Shown in pieces: positions 23,159-33,652 of a stretch of DNA of 64,000 nt. Each line of letters begins with the position of its first letter. The first letter of the stretch is position 1. A model generated the notes under the pieces. That model saw only the letters and a list, made by a program, of their open reading frames with translations, did no database searches and had not been told where the DNA came from. Position numbers and translations under genes: made by a program. Location of the stretch: NCBI GenBank assembly GCA_031835245.1, contig JAVKOQ010000102.1, positions 1-64,000 of the forward strand, written 5' to 3'. This stretch comes from Balamuthia mandrillaris. Taxonomy: Eukaryota; Discosea; Longamoebia; Balamuthiidae.

Positions 23159-25275
23159 CTAATCACCTTCCTGCAAAAGACTGCTTGTGGAGGAGCTGGC
23201 AGTTTGGTGGTAGCCATGATCCATGCTTGTTGCTGTGTGGTGATGATCAGCGAGAAGGCCCTCTGCCTCCTCTTGCGCCTTCTCACGGGTACGCCTCTTT
23301 TGCCTTTCGCGTTCCTGTGCCCTAAGCAAGTTGCGGTACTTATCTTTTAAATCTACAGTTGTTCGGCGAGAGTGAAAAGTAAAGTTTTGGCGAATGGCTG
23401 CCCAATTTCCAGCCCCATACTTTTTGACGCCTTGCATCAAATTTTCGACTTCTGAATCGGTCCAAAACAATCGTTCTGATGGATTAAAAGTCACAAGTAA
23501 GTAAACCCACAAATGAATGTTCTTGCGAGAGTGTGGTGACGGGATGGGTCAGAAGGCTAAATAATCGCCCGCCCACCTCTCATCAGCACACCCTAGTGGC
23601 ACAAAGAGGGCAAGGCCGTGAAAACTCCCACAGGGAAATAAAATAGAAATGCGAATTCCACTTACCTGTCTTTGACCCCCCTCCACCACTACTGCCACCG
23701 CCACTGACTCGCCTTTTCTTGACGGTGCTGGGTTGGCTTGTAATTGCTTCACCCTCATTGGTATCGTCAATACTTCGTCTGGGTTGCTTTTGAAGTTCTG
23801 GTCCTGTGATAATGTACAAGCGTTAAAAGAAAAAGGCAGAAAATTCACAAATATTAGGGCGTAGGCACGAACGTTCAAAGTCACTTGGGGAGCTTTGTGT
23901 GTCCCATGATGGTGCTGCAGCTGGGGCAGTGCTGGCTGACTCGGTTACGGTCTCCTTCCGAGTGAGGCTTTCTTCAAGTAAACGGAGAGGGTCATTTTCC
24001 AAAGCTCTAGTTCTGAGGACAAGTGGCGGTCAGTGCGTTATACCATTGTATACTAGCCGGGCATCAGTGGACTTACCGAAGGCGGGCAGAGCTCTGTGAT
24101 AAAACCTGAGCTTGCAGCTCTGCCTCTATTTCCTTTTGTTTTTCACTCATCGGCTTAGCTCGCGCTGAGAGTGATAATCGGCCAGAGGAAGCAGGCGTGA
24201 TGTTGCTTGGTAAGTCATGCGCAACAAGGAACTCTCGCACTTCAAGATCTGTTTGCTTGAGGATGCCTTGGAACTCTTGTTCAGTTCCAGTAAATAGCTT
24301 TCGTAAAATGCTTGCTTTAATTCTGTAAGATTACAGGATAAAACCATGAGTATTGGTGCAACGTGTGGATAGAAGGGAAGGCTAACAACCTGGGTCCTTG
24401 CTTTTTTGGCAAGTAGAGCCCTGACTTCATGTCTTCTGCGAGCTGTAGGCCAACCGGTTAGTTCTACCTAATCTGACATGGCCCAATGGTGAATTAGCTA
24501 GAAAGTACTCACCAAGTCCAGCAAGGGTGGCTCGGCTTCCTCCTTGAGAGGAGTAACGAAATCCTTGAACTTGGCCTGGAATACAGAAAGTGGATGTCTG
24601 CTGTGGACTTTCTTGATGATAGACTTGGTCTCGGCAGGGGTCATTGCAGCTCGTAATGCCTCGTAGATAGACTCCATTTCTTGACGCAGCTTTGCATAGT
24701 TTTCAGCAGTGAGCTCCATATGAGACTCTGGTCTTTCCTCAGGAAGCATTTCCTCTATTGACAGCCGCAAAGCCTCCAAGTCGATAGGTTTGTCCTCGCT
24801 GACGTGATGTAAAATGGCCTATTGGTTTGAGTGTATGTAAGCGGAGGAGATAAAAACTATGATAGCCTCGTCCAAGACAAAAAAAAGAGGACAAGTGGGG
24901 GGGCTTGGCAAACCAGTGCTTTTAACTCAAAAAAAATTTCTTGGTAGGTGTCATAGCGCCCCCCTTCTTTCAGGTACTCCTCTGAAACAATATCTTCAAA
25001 GAACTGAACGCACTCTCCAAAGCTTGCTGTCTTGCCCTCCGCTACAATGCCTTGCATGGTGTGCAGCAGCAACCTCCATGACAGAGAGCTGCTTATGTCT
25101 TCTTCCGAGAGAACTAGGAAGAACCAGCGTCAAACCACCAAAGCAACACGCAAAAAGCACAAAAAACAAAATACCCACCCTCAAGGCTATAAAGGAGGTG
25201 GACCAAGGTGCTGCAATTCTTGGCGCAAGCATACTCCATGATCCAGTGCCAGGGATTCGCCAGTGTTCCTTCCAT
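23159..25275 (-). CDS. TRF-like telomere-binding protein (C-terminal telobox Myb)
   Basis: Likely binds double-stranded telomeric DNA in the nucleus. The last exon (23159 to about 23480) holds one Myb/SANT repeat: FWTDSEVENLMQGVKKYGAG, NWAAIRQNF, then RTTVDLKDKYRNL. VDLKDKYRNL is the telobox, the hallmark of TRF/Taz1/TRB proteins. A basic, Gln/Glu-rich tail follows. The N-terminal exons encode an all-helical region (WHWIMEYACAKNCSTLVHLL; FGECVQFFEDIVSEEYLKEG; ALRLSIEEMLPEERPESHME), which by position and helicity suits a TRFH dimerisation domain, but the sequence match is weak. The middle is Ser/Gly-rich with a basic KKRR. The start at 25275 (MEGTLANPWHWIM) is the first ATG in frame with the first helical exon. 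The Myb domain near the C-terminus is as in animal TRF1/2 and unlike plant TRBs, where it is N-terminal. Confidence 0.82.
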
Positions 25276-26000
25276 CTTCCTTCTGCAGGAGGGGCGATCA
25301 TGGTGCGTGAGCGAGAAGGCACGTCAAGCAAGAACGACTCGGGAGCATGAAAAAAAAATGCTCTTGGGTGCGGCGCACCACGTACCCTTGTTTTTGTAAA
25401 CCCTAGCGGAGAACAAGGGCGCCCTAACCTCTACGCGTTAACCTTGTTGTTGTTTGCCCTTGCTTGTGGCGCTTTGCTGCCCTCCTCCTCCTCCCCCTAT
25501 TATTTGTGGTGCTGCGGGGGGGGTGTGGGGTGGGCAAACGGCTACGAGACTACGAGAGAGATAGCCGTTTTTTTTGCCCGCTCTTTCCCGATTGGAGAAC
25601 CGATGCCAGCATCAGCTTCGAGTCGACATGAAATATGATAAAAGGGCTATGCCCCTCCTGCTGGTGTCACCTTTGCGCTGACCCTCAAGGGCGGCGTAAG
25701 GGCAGAGCAGAAAATAAGGGCTAGGTGCACCACCACCGGGACTTTGAGTGACGAGTTTAACCTTACGCCCAAGTACTTGTACAAGGAGGTTGTTGTTCTG
25801 CTTGAACTTACGTTGTAGGCTACCATCCCCTTTGGAGGCTCTCAAGCTGTCTAGAGGTGCAACGGCTGCGGCGTCGGTTGTTGGACACCAAGCAACCTCC
25901 CCGGCTGCATATCTTGTTTTTCAGGCCCTGAACTCAGGACCCACGCTTCTTCTTCTTGCTATCTTCTCCTGGCAGACCTACCCTATCCTAGCTGTACAAT
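25276..26000. other. Divergent intergenic region between the TRF-like gene and RALGAPB
   Basis: About 725 bp with no supported gene. A minus-strand open frame at 25612-25845 has ordinary composition but no ATG of its own and no family match; it could be a 5' UTR exon or chance. A G run lies near 25518-25525 and an A run near 25350. Confidence 0.4.
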
Positions 26001-26066
26001 ATGTTTTTAGAAAGGGTTGCTTCGTTGGGCTTACTCCACCATGCCCCTGGTTGGTTTCCACCCTTT

Positions 26067-26104
<38 letters not shown>

Positions 26105-29100
26105 CAGTAAATCTAAACTACGGCGGTCCTAGACACGAACATCCTGAAGGAGTTCCCTCTGGAAGTCAGGCAAATCATTTCCACCGAAGTCGTTCACTAC
26201 CTCATGGAAAGCAAAACAGAGGTAACCAAGGTGTTAAGCAGTCGTGCCCACGTGATATGGGCCATGGAATGCATTGGTACTGCCTTTACCCTTCCCTTAG
26301 ATCAAGAAGAGACCATGGCCAAGGCTGTTGAAATTTACCGTCGCTGGACGCTAGAACCAAATCGAAAAGACTGCCCTGTTGCCGTACAAGAAGACTACCA
26401 GTTTTTTCTTCAGGTGTGTGGCATCTCCTTGTCTGGACTCTAAACTGCGTCGTCTCTCTTGCTATAAGCGTTCCCCTGCTCACTCAATCGCACAGAAATT
26501 GTTGAGCCACTGTTCTCTTATGTTCGGTTCTCGCACCAAAGATCCTGCTCAGCTGGACAGCCAGGCCTCACTATGTAAACGCGTGCTCAACATTTACCAT
26601 ACTGTTGGAAAGGACAGGAGCAACCTCACCCGTGAAACATGGGACCTCTTTTTGAAGCTAATGCTCGGCGTTACAGATTCTCTTCTCAGCGCCCCTCCTG
26701 GACAAGATGGACTCGCCCAGCGATTGTGCTCCCACGTTCTGAAGGTTTGTTTCCTCTTCCTCTTCCTCTTCCTCTTCCTCTTCCTCTTCCTCTTCCTCTT
26801 CCTCTTCCTCTTCCTCTTCCTCTTCCTCTTCCTCTTCCTCTTCCTCTTCCTCTTCCTCTTCTCTTCCTCTTCCTCTTCCTCTTCCTCTTCCTCTTCCTCT
26901 CTTCCTCTTCCTCTTCTCTTCTCTTCCTCTTCTCTTCCTCTTCCTCTTCCTCTTCCTCTTCCTCTTCCTCTTCCTCTTCCTCTTCCTCTTCCCCTTCCTC
27001 TTCCCCTTCCTCTTCCTCTTCCTCTTCCTCTTCCTCTTCTTTCTCCTGCCATGTTTTTAATGTAAGCATTGATGTTATCAGGTGCTGTTGGAGTCATGGC
27101 TCTACTCTTCCACAAATGATGCAGCGATGTGGGGATCGTTACTCAAACACAGCTGTAACTGGATTCGCTTCATGCCAACTATAACTCACTGGAATGCCTT
27201 TTCCAAAGCCCTTACCGAACGGTCCATTTCTCTGCTTTATGGTCCAAAAGAAGGCAAAACTTCAGTCAACATTAGAGTGTATGCACCATTTTATCCTCTC
27301 TGTCTTCGGCCCTCCTCTTAGATATTTTTGCTAACTCAACTTAGAGAGGGGGCAAATGAAGTTACCACAATTAAGCTGGATGATGAACTCGTTTTGTATG
27401 CCTGGCACAAGATGCTGCGTATCCTTTTCCATGTTCATGTTTCTCTTTGTTTTTGCTCAGAATCACACAGCTATTATGCCTTAACTTTGTTGATACCTCC
27501 AGATGCCATTGGCGATCCAAATAGGATTGAAGATCCTAGTATTTTTGTGACTGCCTTTAGGGGCATTGATACCCTTGTCAACCTTTATTTGCAGGTAGGG
27601 AAGGAAAACGAGAAAAGTTATGCACTTAATACGCCAAGCGGTAATACCATTTTACATATTTTTGGAGCGTGGCTCTTCCATGCTATCAAACACAAACACG
27701 AAGGGTACTCCTATCACTAGTATCACTAATTACCTTACTAAAACCGCTATTTTTTTTTTTCGCTGTTTAAACGAAAAAGGTTTGAAGAAGGACAAGCCTT
27801 GGCTGTGAAGGCATTGTGCAATATTTTCCACAAGAGGAAAGATACAGAATATCCCACGATATATCTATCTCGCTTTTTTGAATGCTTGCACAAGGTTGGC
27901 GAACAGTCGTTTTGTCACTGTTCCTTCCCACATTTACACCTTCGAAAAACAGGTTCTTCAACAAGATGGGAGAGTCCTAATTTCTGCAATAGTGCACTCT
28001 GCTCCTCTCTTTTCACATGAGCTACCAGGCTTTCGTTCGTTAATTCCAGCGTATATCTACGCTCTCAACAGAATATTGCTTCGGGTAGGAGCACCTAACT
28101 CAATGGATGGTTTGCTTGCACGCATCACCTCACTTAGATCCCTATTTTGCCTTCTTGCAGAAAACGAGCAATTATGAGCACTTTGCATCGCAAGAAGACG
28201 TGCGCAAGGCTTGCATACGTATCCTGGCTCAGATTCTGCCCCTTCCCAATCATTTCGGAGATACTCCGTTTGCTGTTAAGACTGTAATGCCATCTATCAT
28301 TACCAGTCCCGCCAGTGCCAAAGTTCGTTTTCTTTTAAAGGACACTCTCCTTTTCATTACTGAGAGTAATTTTATGAACATCTCCCTCTGTAGGATACAA
28401 TCAGCCCAAATCTTCCTGAAGTGGACACTTATACCAAGGTTACTTTTCTCTTGGCCAAGATATACACCATGTTTGATCGTGATTAATTGAGGTTGGTTTA
28501 TTAACAAACTATTTGCCAACAGCTCAAACCCCATCTGCGCGTGTTGCTTATTGAGGCTCTCAACAACGAACTTATTCCTAACAATGTGCGGCTCTTGCTA
28601 CCCCTTTGTTATCAATTTGCTACCGAAGACATCACCAGTGATCCTGGATTCGCAAAGAGAATGATAATGGCGATTGGTACCTATCGTAGACTCCTTGTCT
28701 CTCTTTCTTGCCTGACCAATGAGATTCAGGCCAAAAGATAACAAAGCAAGAATGGTCGTCCCAGTGCACTGTTGATGCTTTTCAAACGTTGGGTTATTTT
28801 GCATCACTCTACTCGTATTTACAGGGAGCTACTGAGGTATATTTTTTTTTTAATTTAAGAAGGAATTCCTAAAATTAAAAGGACTATACTCAAAAATAGG
28901 TGGCCAACTATGTCGTGTTTTCGCTAGCCCACATGTTCTCCTCATCCGACGCTTCAGCTCCTGTTATCACTGACTCTGCAGAACAGGAAAAACAAATGAT
29001 TGGTGCATTACAATGTATAACGCATTGGTTAGCGGTAGATGATTGGCTACTCGGTTTTCCTCTCTGCAAGCAAGCTGTGCTCCGCTTTATTCTCTCCGCT

Positions 29101-32094
29101 CTGCCAGTTACCCAGAGAAAAGTAAGCGATAAGTTCAAACGAAATATATTAATTAGTCATGCTAACTGAGCAACAAGGCGCCACAAATAGAGGAAATAGA
29201 ACCACAAAAAAACCCAGCGGCCAAAAACAGTGAAGAGAAGGACAAGAAGGAATCAAAGAACAAGAAAGACAAACGCAAAAGCAAGAAAGAATCCTTGTCA
29301 TCTACAAAGAATCCGCTAACCGGATCAACTACACTAGTGACTCGCCCTGTTGTCAAGGAAAGAAAAGAGATTGGCGCTAAATTGCAGGTTTTATCATCGT
29401 CACAGTCAACATCATCGTACCACTCCTACTAATGATGTTACAACAGGAGGCAGCGAGATGGGCTCTGGCCACGCTACTAAATCTAGCGGGTACATTCCCA
29501 TTACCTCACGGCACTGGCACTGATTGTCGTATTTCCAGCTTAGTAACAGAAGAAGATTTGCTGAGCATCATTCCTAATGACGGCCTTCCTGCAAGCCAAT
29601 TACCTGCTAACTTCATCCGGTTCTTTGCTACTAAAGGAGCCTTGGTAACAGTTATTGATAGGCCCAATAACGGCGGTTAGTACTTTTGCACAAGTCTAAC
29701 GTTCTGCTTAGTCATATTTTTTCCTACACTATCACCAGACCCATTCGTCACCATTATAATTCGAGACCGCACCGGAAGACAAGCATGGAATCTGCGCAGT
29801 ACCCCATTATCCCCAGAAGACATCATGCTTATTAGCAATGCCATTGCGCCGCCTTCAACCTCTCCTTGCGTCGAACCATTCCATGACCTCACTCCTCTGT
29901 GCGTTTTCTCTTTTTATTTTGAAAGTTCGTGAATCTAATGCGCACCATTGCTGGGGCTTGTGAGCACAGAAAGGCGCAAGAAGCACTTGTAAATGTCTTC
30001 CAATATCTGGAAGAGTGGAACGAGGATCCGCTCTGTGCTGCTTCTGCCCAACAGGCCTCTGTGGAACAGCAAGTGCTTGAGCAAAGCCAATTTAACCTGA
30101 AGCAGGTCACTTGTGTCCCTCCTACGGGCCGCAACTCTACGCAGCATTACACTGAAGAGCCTGGTCCTACCCACATATATGGCGATACCAACGTGCTCTG
30201 CAAGTTCCTTCAGGGTAGGCTGTTCCTATCAAGCGTTGGTTTTCTGTCGATCAACAACCAGCCCCACTTTTTCCAAATTCAGCAATCTGCTGAATTTTAT
30301 AATGCTCTTAGCCAATTGGACCAAGAACCAGAGTAAGTTTTCTCGTTGTTGTTATTCTATTTGTTTTATTTGTACGTTGAATTTGTTGGTGACATGGTTC
30401 CTATCATTACGAGACGTGAATGTTTTACTCTGGGAGTGTGCTATGTAAAACATGACCAAACAATGGAACAAATACTATCCAACCATGGTGGACCATCTGC
30501 ATATCAACATTTCCTTGCTTCCCTGGGTTGGCCTGTACGTTCTCACATTTCCTACTCTCTCTTACATGCTATTTATGGGTTTTTCGTGTCTCTTTCTTGT
30601 CGTTTCTACTTGTTTCTTTCTTTATATATTGTTTACTCAACCTGATCTCTTTTACAACGCAGATTGACGTCAAGTCCCACACAGGCTTTTTGGGTGGCCT
30701 TGACAGGGAGGCGCTTAGCACAGGCACCGTCGCCCCATATTTTGCTGACTTTAGCAAGGAAATAGTGTTCCACGCGCCCAGCCACATGCCTGCGATCAGT
30801 GACAAAGACGCCCTTGCTCAACGAGCTAAGCTACTGCACAGCAATTACGTTTTCATTTTATGGACAGAAGATGATTTGGAGCACTATTCCATGGCCAAGT
30901 ATCCCGATCTTTGCAAACAGAGCAATGTGCATATTGTGATCCATCCCCTGGATTCTGCCTTGTACCACGTCCGAGTTTGTCATCAGAACACAGAGGTAAA
31001 GCTAACCACGCGGCCATCCCATTCTGATTTGAATTGTAATCTTTGACTCACTGAAAACTTCAGACTTTGCACATAGGGCCACTCCTGGAAGATTCGGTCG
31101 TGAGTGCCGGTGTGCTTGCTATACTGGTAAGAGAAACTGCTATCAATGCCCACCGGACCATCAGGGCGCAGCAGGAAGATTACACTCATCCGTATGAATC
31201 CCCTTCGCTTCCAATATGGAAAGCTTAAACGTTATAGGTTGACCAATAGCCATCAAATGCTCACACTGCCTTTCGTTCTACAGGCTTACGCGCAGGAAAG
31301 AAATTCTGGAAAGCATCTATGAGCGCCACACGCTGAGGACAGTCAGCACAGAACAATTCTATTGCAACCTTTATGGTCCTCTAAGAGAGGAAGAGTTGCT
31401 CACAAAGGACCATAAGGCCGCGTTCCCGCAACACATTGCGAGGCCGCGCAAGGTCTTGCCGACCAGCAGACGTTCTTCTCTGGCAATGTCTGATTCAATC
31501 CTTCCAGTGGAGAAACGCACGCGCCTATCGGAGGGTGGAACGTCTCTCAACCTCAGCAAAGACAAGAAGAGAAAATCACAATCCCGCAAGACGTCCTCTA
31601 AACATGGAGGACCCAAGACTGCCAGAGACGGCAAAGAGAAAGACAAAGACAAATCTGGAAGGGAGAACAAGCACAATGGAGAGAAACATAAGGGCGAAAT
31701 GGACGTCATTAAGGAGAAAGACAAAGCGAAAGAACGAGGCATGGGAGTGCATGTGCACGGCCTCAAACAACCCCTCAAGAAGAGTACTCTGAGAGCTCGT
31801 ACCTTCGAAGTTCCAAGCGAACCTCCACCAGAGGCCCCCTCAGTACTTCCCCCGAGGCCACCTCGCACCTCACCTACCAGCAAGTCAGATGGCGGCGGAA
31901 GAGAGTCTCCCGTCCTCGATCTGGCGGCGGTGGCAGCTGCTGCTGGTTCTCCTGGCGCTGATGAACCATCCGAACACTCCTCGTCCTCAGCCACCACTCC
32001 CACCACTCCTTCTCCAAACCCTTCTTTGCGATCGTCTACCGCTGCTGCACAGGAAGACATTGAGGAGAGTGTCTCAACTGATACCTTAGAATGA
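26001..32094 (+). CDS. RALGAPB: Ral GTPase-activating protein beta subunit (RALGAPB-like)
   Basis: Regulatory subunit of the RalGAP complex, which with an alpha subunit turns off Ral-type small GTPases and resembles TSC1/2. Exon after exon follows animal RALGAPB: WAMECIGTAFTLPLDQEE, RETWDLFLKLMLG, IFGAWLFHAI, SRFFECLHKVG, ILPLPNHFGDTPFAV, LKPHLRVLLIEALNNEL. A Lys/Glu-rich segment lies near 29180-29330, then ARWALATLLNLAGTFPLPHG. The GAP-like fold includes GFLGGLDREALSTGTVAPYF, VHIVIHPLDSALYHVRV, LLEDSVVSAGVLAILVRETA and RRKEILESIYERHTLRTV. The beta subunit is known to lack the catalytic Asn-thumb. The tail after about 31390 (Lys/Asp-rich, then Pro/Ser-rich, ending VSTDTLE) extends beyond the animal protein. 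The start MFLERVASLGLLHHAP at 26001 is a guess that joins in phase to exon 2 (NILKEFPLEVRQ). Two introns carry CT-rich microsatellites. No alpha-subunit gene is in the window. Confidence 0.9.
26068..26105. repeat. (CT)n at the 3' end of RALGAPB intron 1
   Basis: A CT dinucleotide run directly ahead of an acceptor, so it doubles as the polypyrimidine tract of the intron. Confidence 0.9.
26753..27045. repeat. (TTCCTC)n microsatellite in a RALGAPB intron
   Basis: About 290 bp of CTTCCT units with occasional CTTCTCTT variants, lying between the donor after LCSHVLK and the acceptor before VLLESWLYSS. Pyrimidine-rich on the sense strand. Confidence 0.95.
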
Positions 32095-32582
32095 AGAGCA
32101 ACAACGGCCAGCGAGTCATTCAACAAACTAGCCTGCTGTCTCGCTCGCTCTTTGCTACACGTGTACACTTTTAAGCAGCCAAGGAAAATAGAGCAAAATT
32201 AGTAACGGAAAATGTGAAGCATCTGCTACTCCTTGTGAAACATGAGTTAATAAACTTTGGTTGCTGCTCACCCAGGACAACACGGCCCTCAACAGGGCGC
32301 TGCTCACCGCAGAGGCCGCTGCGAGACAGGCGCAAAACGGCGGCGGCGAAGCGCAGGGCGGGTTTTCTTTTCTTTTCTTTTCTCTTTTCTTTTCTTTTCT
32401 TTTCTTTTCTTTTCTCTTTTCTTTTCTTTTCTTTTGAAGCACCAATTTTGGTTCTAATACCACAGTGTGGAGCACTATTTGAAGGACAAATAGTCGACAC
32501 AAAGTGGTATTTTAGAGCTTATGCCACGACAGGAAAAAACACACAACAGACAACAGATGCAAAGAAGAGACAATTGAACTAG
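32095..32582. other. RALGAPB downstream region with (TTTTC)n tract
   Basis: No gene is supported. Holds the end of RALGAPB transcription and a (TTTTC)n run at about 32361-32434. Further on is a block containing AGTGGTATTTTAGAGCTTAT (about 32500-32522) that ends at the hairpin at 32583. Confidence 0.5.
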
Positions 32583-32618
32583 CCGGGGGGCCGGAGGGCG
32601 AAGCCCGGAGTGCCCCCC
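32583..32618. other. Strong GC hairpin (two nested stems)
   Basis: A G6 run at 32585-32590 pairs with a C6 run at 32613-32618. Inside it, CCGG(A)GGGC pairs with GCCCGG around a GAA loop. Almost every base pairs, in an otherwise AT-rich neighbourhood. It lies about 140 bp upstream of the tyrosine recombinase remnant and could be an end structure of that or another mobile element. Confidence 0.75.
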
Positions 32619-32755
32619 TCTACAACGTCACCACTGAACAAAGAGGCAAAGATAAGAGGATCGCAAATCAACAAAAAGGATGACAAACGGTTATTTTTCC
32701 CGCTAGTTTTGTTCCCGCTCATTTTTGTTTCTGTTAAAAGATTTAGAACAATAGA

Positions 32756-33289
32756 GTGTTTTATTTTGCACTTTTTTATGGTCTCTCTTTTGGTTGCACA
32801 CAGAAAAGAAGATGCACAATTGGTGAGAATTGGCTTCGTGGAGTAACAAAAGAAGCAGCAAAAAAACTCAACATCGCAGGAAAAAGAACAAACCATAGTT
32901 TGCGTGCAACTCCAGTTACGTTGTTGTACCACCGTGGAATTGATGAGCAGCTTATCTCTGAGATGTCTGGTCATCGTTCGTTGAATGGAGTGTGATCATA
33001 CAAGCGCTCTTCCCTTGCTCAAAAGGAGAAACTTGCAGATTTGTTGTTGGGCTCTGCAGAGGAATCAATCAAGATTACCAACAAAACAACACGAAGACAA
33101 AGTGCAGATTCGATAGAAGAAGAGGAAGAGGAGACGATTGAGTACTGTTCGCAAGGAGGAAAAGAAGCGACTGTTGCAATCGGTTCACAAGGAGTGAACA
33201 GATCGCCTGTTGCAAGCCCTGCGTCTGGTTTTACTAACTGCACGTTTAATCTTTCTAATTGCACTGTTATTTTTAAACACCACGAATAA
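32756..33289 (+). mobile_element. Crypton-type tyrosine recombinase remnant
   Basis: DNA transposon of the tyrosine-recombinase (Crypton/DUF3504) type. The C-terminal half of the catalytic domain is clear: LNIAGKRTNHSLRATPVTLL, DEQLISEMSGHRSLNGV, then SYKRSSLAQKEKLADLLLG. The HSLR arginine, the GHRS motif and the SYKRS tyrosine correspond to the second R, the H-R box and the nucleophile. The tail contains FTNCTFNLSNCTVIF, an NCTF-type repeat often found behind this domain. One TGA (32993-32995) interrupts the frame just before the tyrosine block. The N-terminal half, with the first catalytic arginine, is missing or unrecognisable. Not functional as it stands. Confidence 0.75.
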
Positions 33290-33652
33290 ACTAGTTCGTT
33301 CCCTCTTTGAAGGAAAAAAATTTAATGGCTTCTTTGGAAATAACGCACAGTGGAATTTCTGAAAGGCTTCGTTGGGAACAACTCACAGTGGTATTTCACA
33401 GAAATACTGCTGTAGAAAATCAGGTCGACCCGACTGTTTTCGGAGTATAAAGAACCAAAGGGCCACATGCACATTGACTTATTCGTTGTTGTTCTAATTT
33501 TCGTTGTCCTTTGTTTCTTGGGAAATAAGATCAAATCTACAGGAGTAGATTTTTCCGCTTTGTTCCTCAGTGGGAAAATACATGGCCCCTAACTACTTTT
33601 GTCTACCTGGAAAGCTGTCTTAAAAAGAGACCAGAACGAGAACAAACTTTGG
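33290..33652. other. Gap between the recombinase remnant and DCAF11
   Basis: About 360 bp, AT-rich, no gene seen. It contains two related short segments, ACGCACAGTGGAATTTCTGAAA and CTCACAGTGGTATTTCACAG (first shown with flanks), about 40 bp apart, also faintly similar to the block near 32500. Confidence 0.4.

Noticed and set aside
26379-27184. Long frames of Leu/Phe, Ser, Arg/Gly and Glu around 26750-27045
   Set aside because: Six-frame products of the TTCCTC array; the real RALGAPB exons lie on either side and join across it.
32450-32525. TGGTATTAGAACC-like and TGGTATTTTAGAGC-like segments resembling a retroelement primer-binding site
   Set aside because: No flanking long repeats and no retroelement coding region nearby; likely chance or a very old trace.
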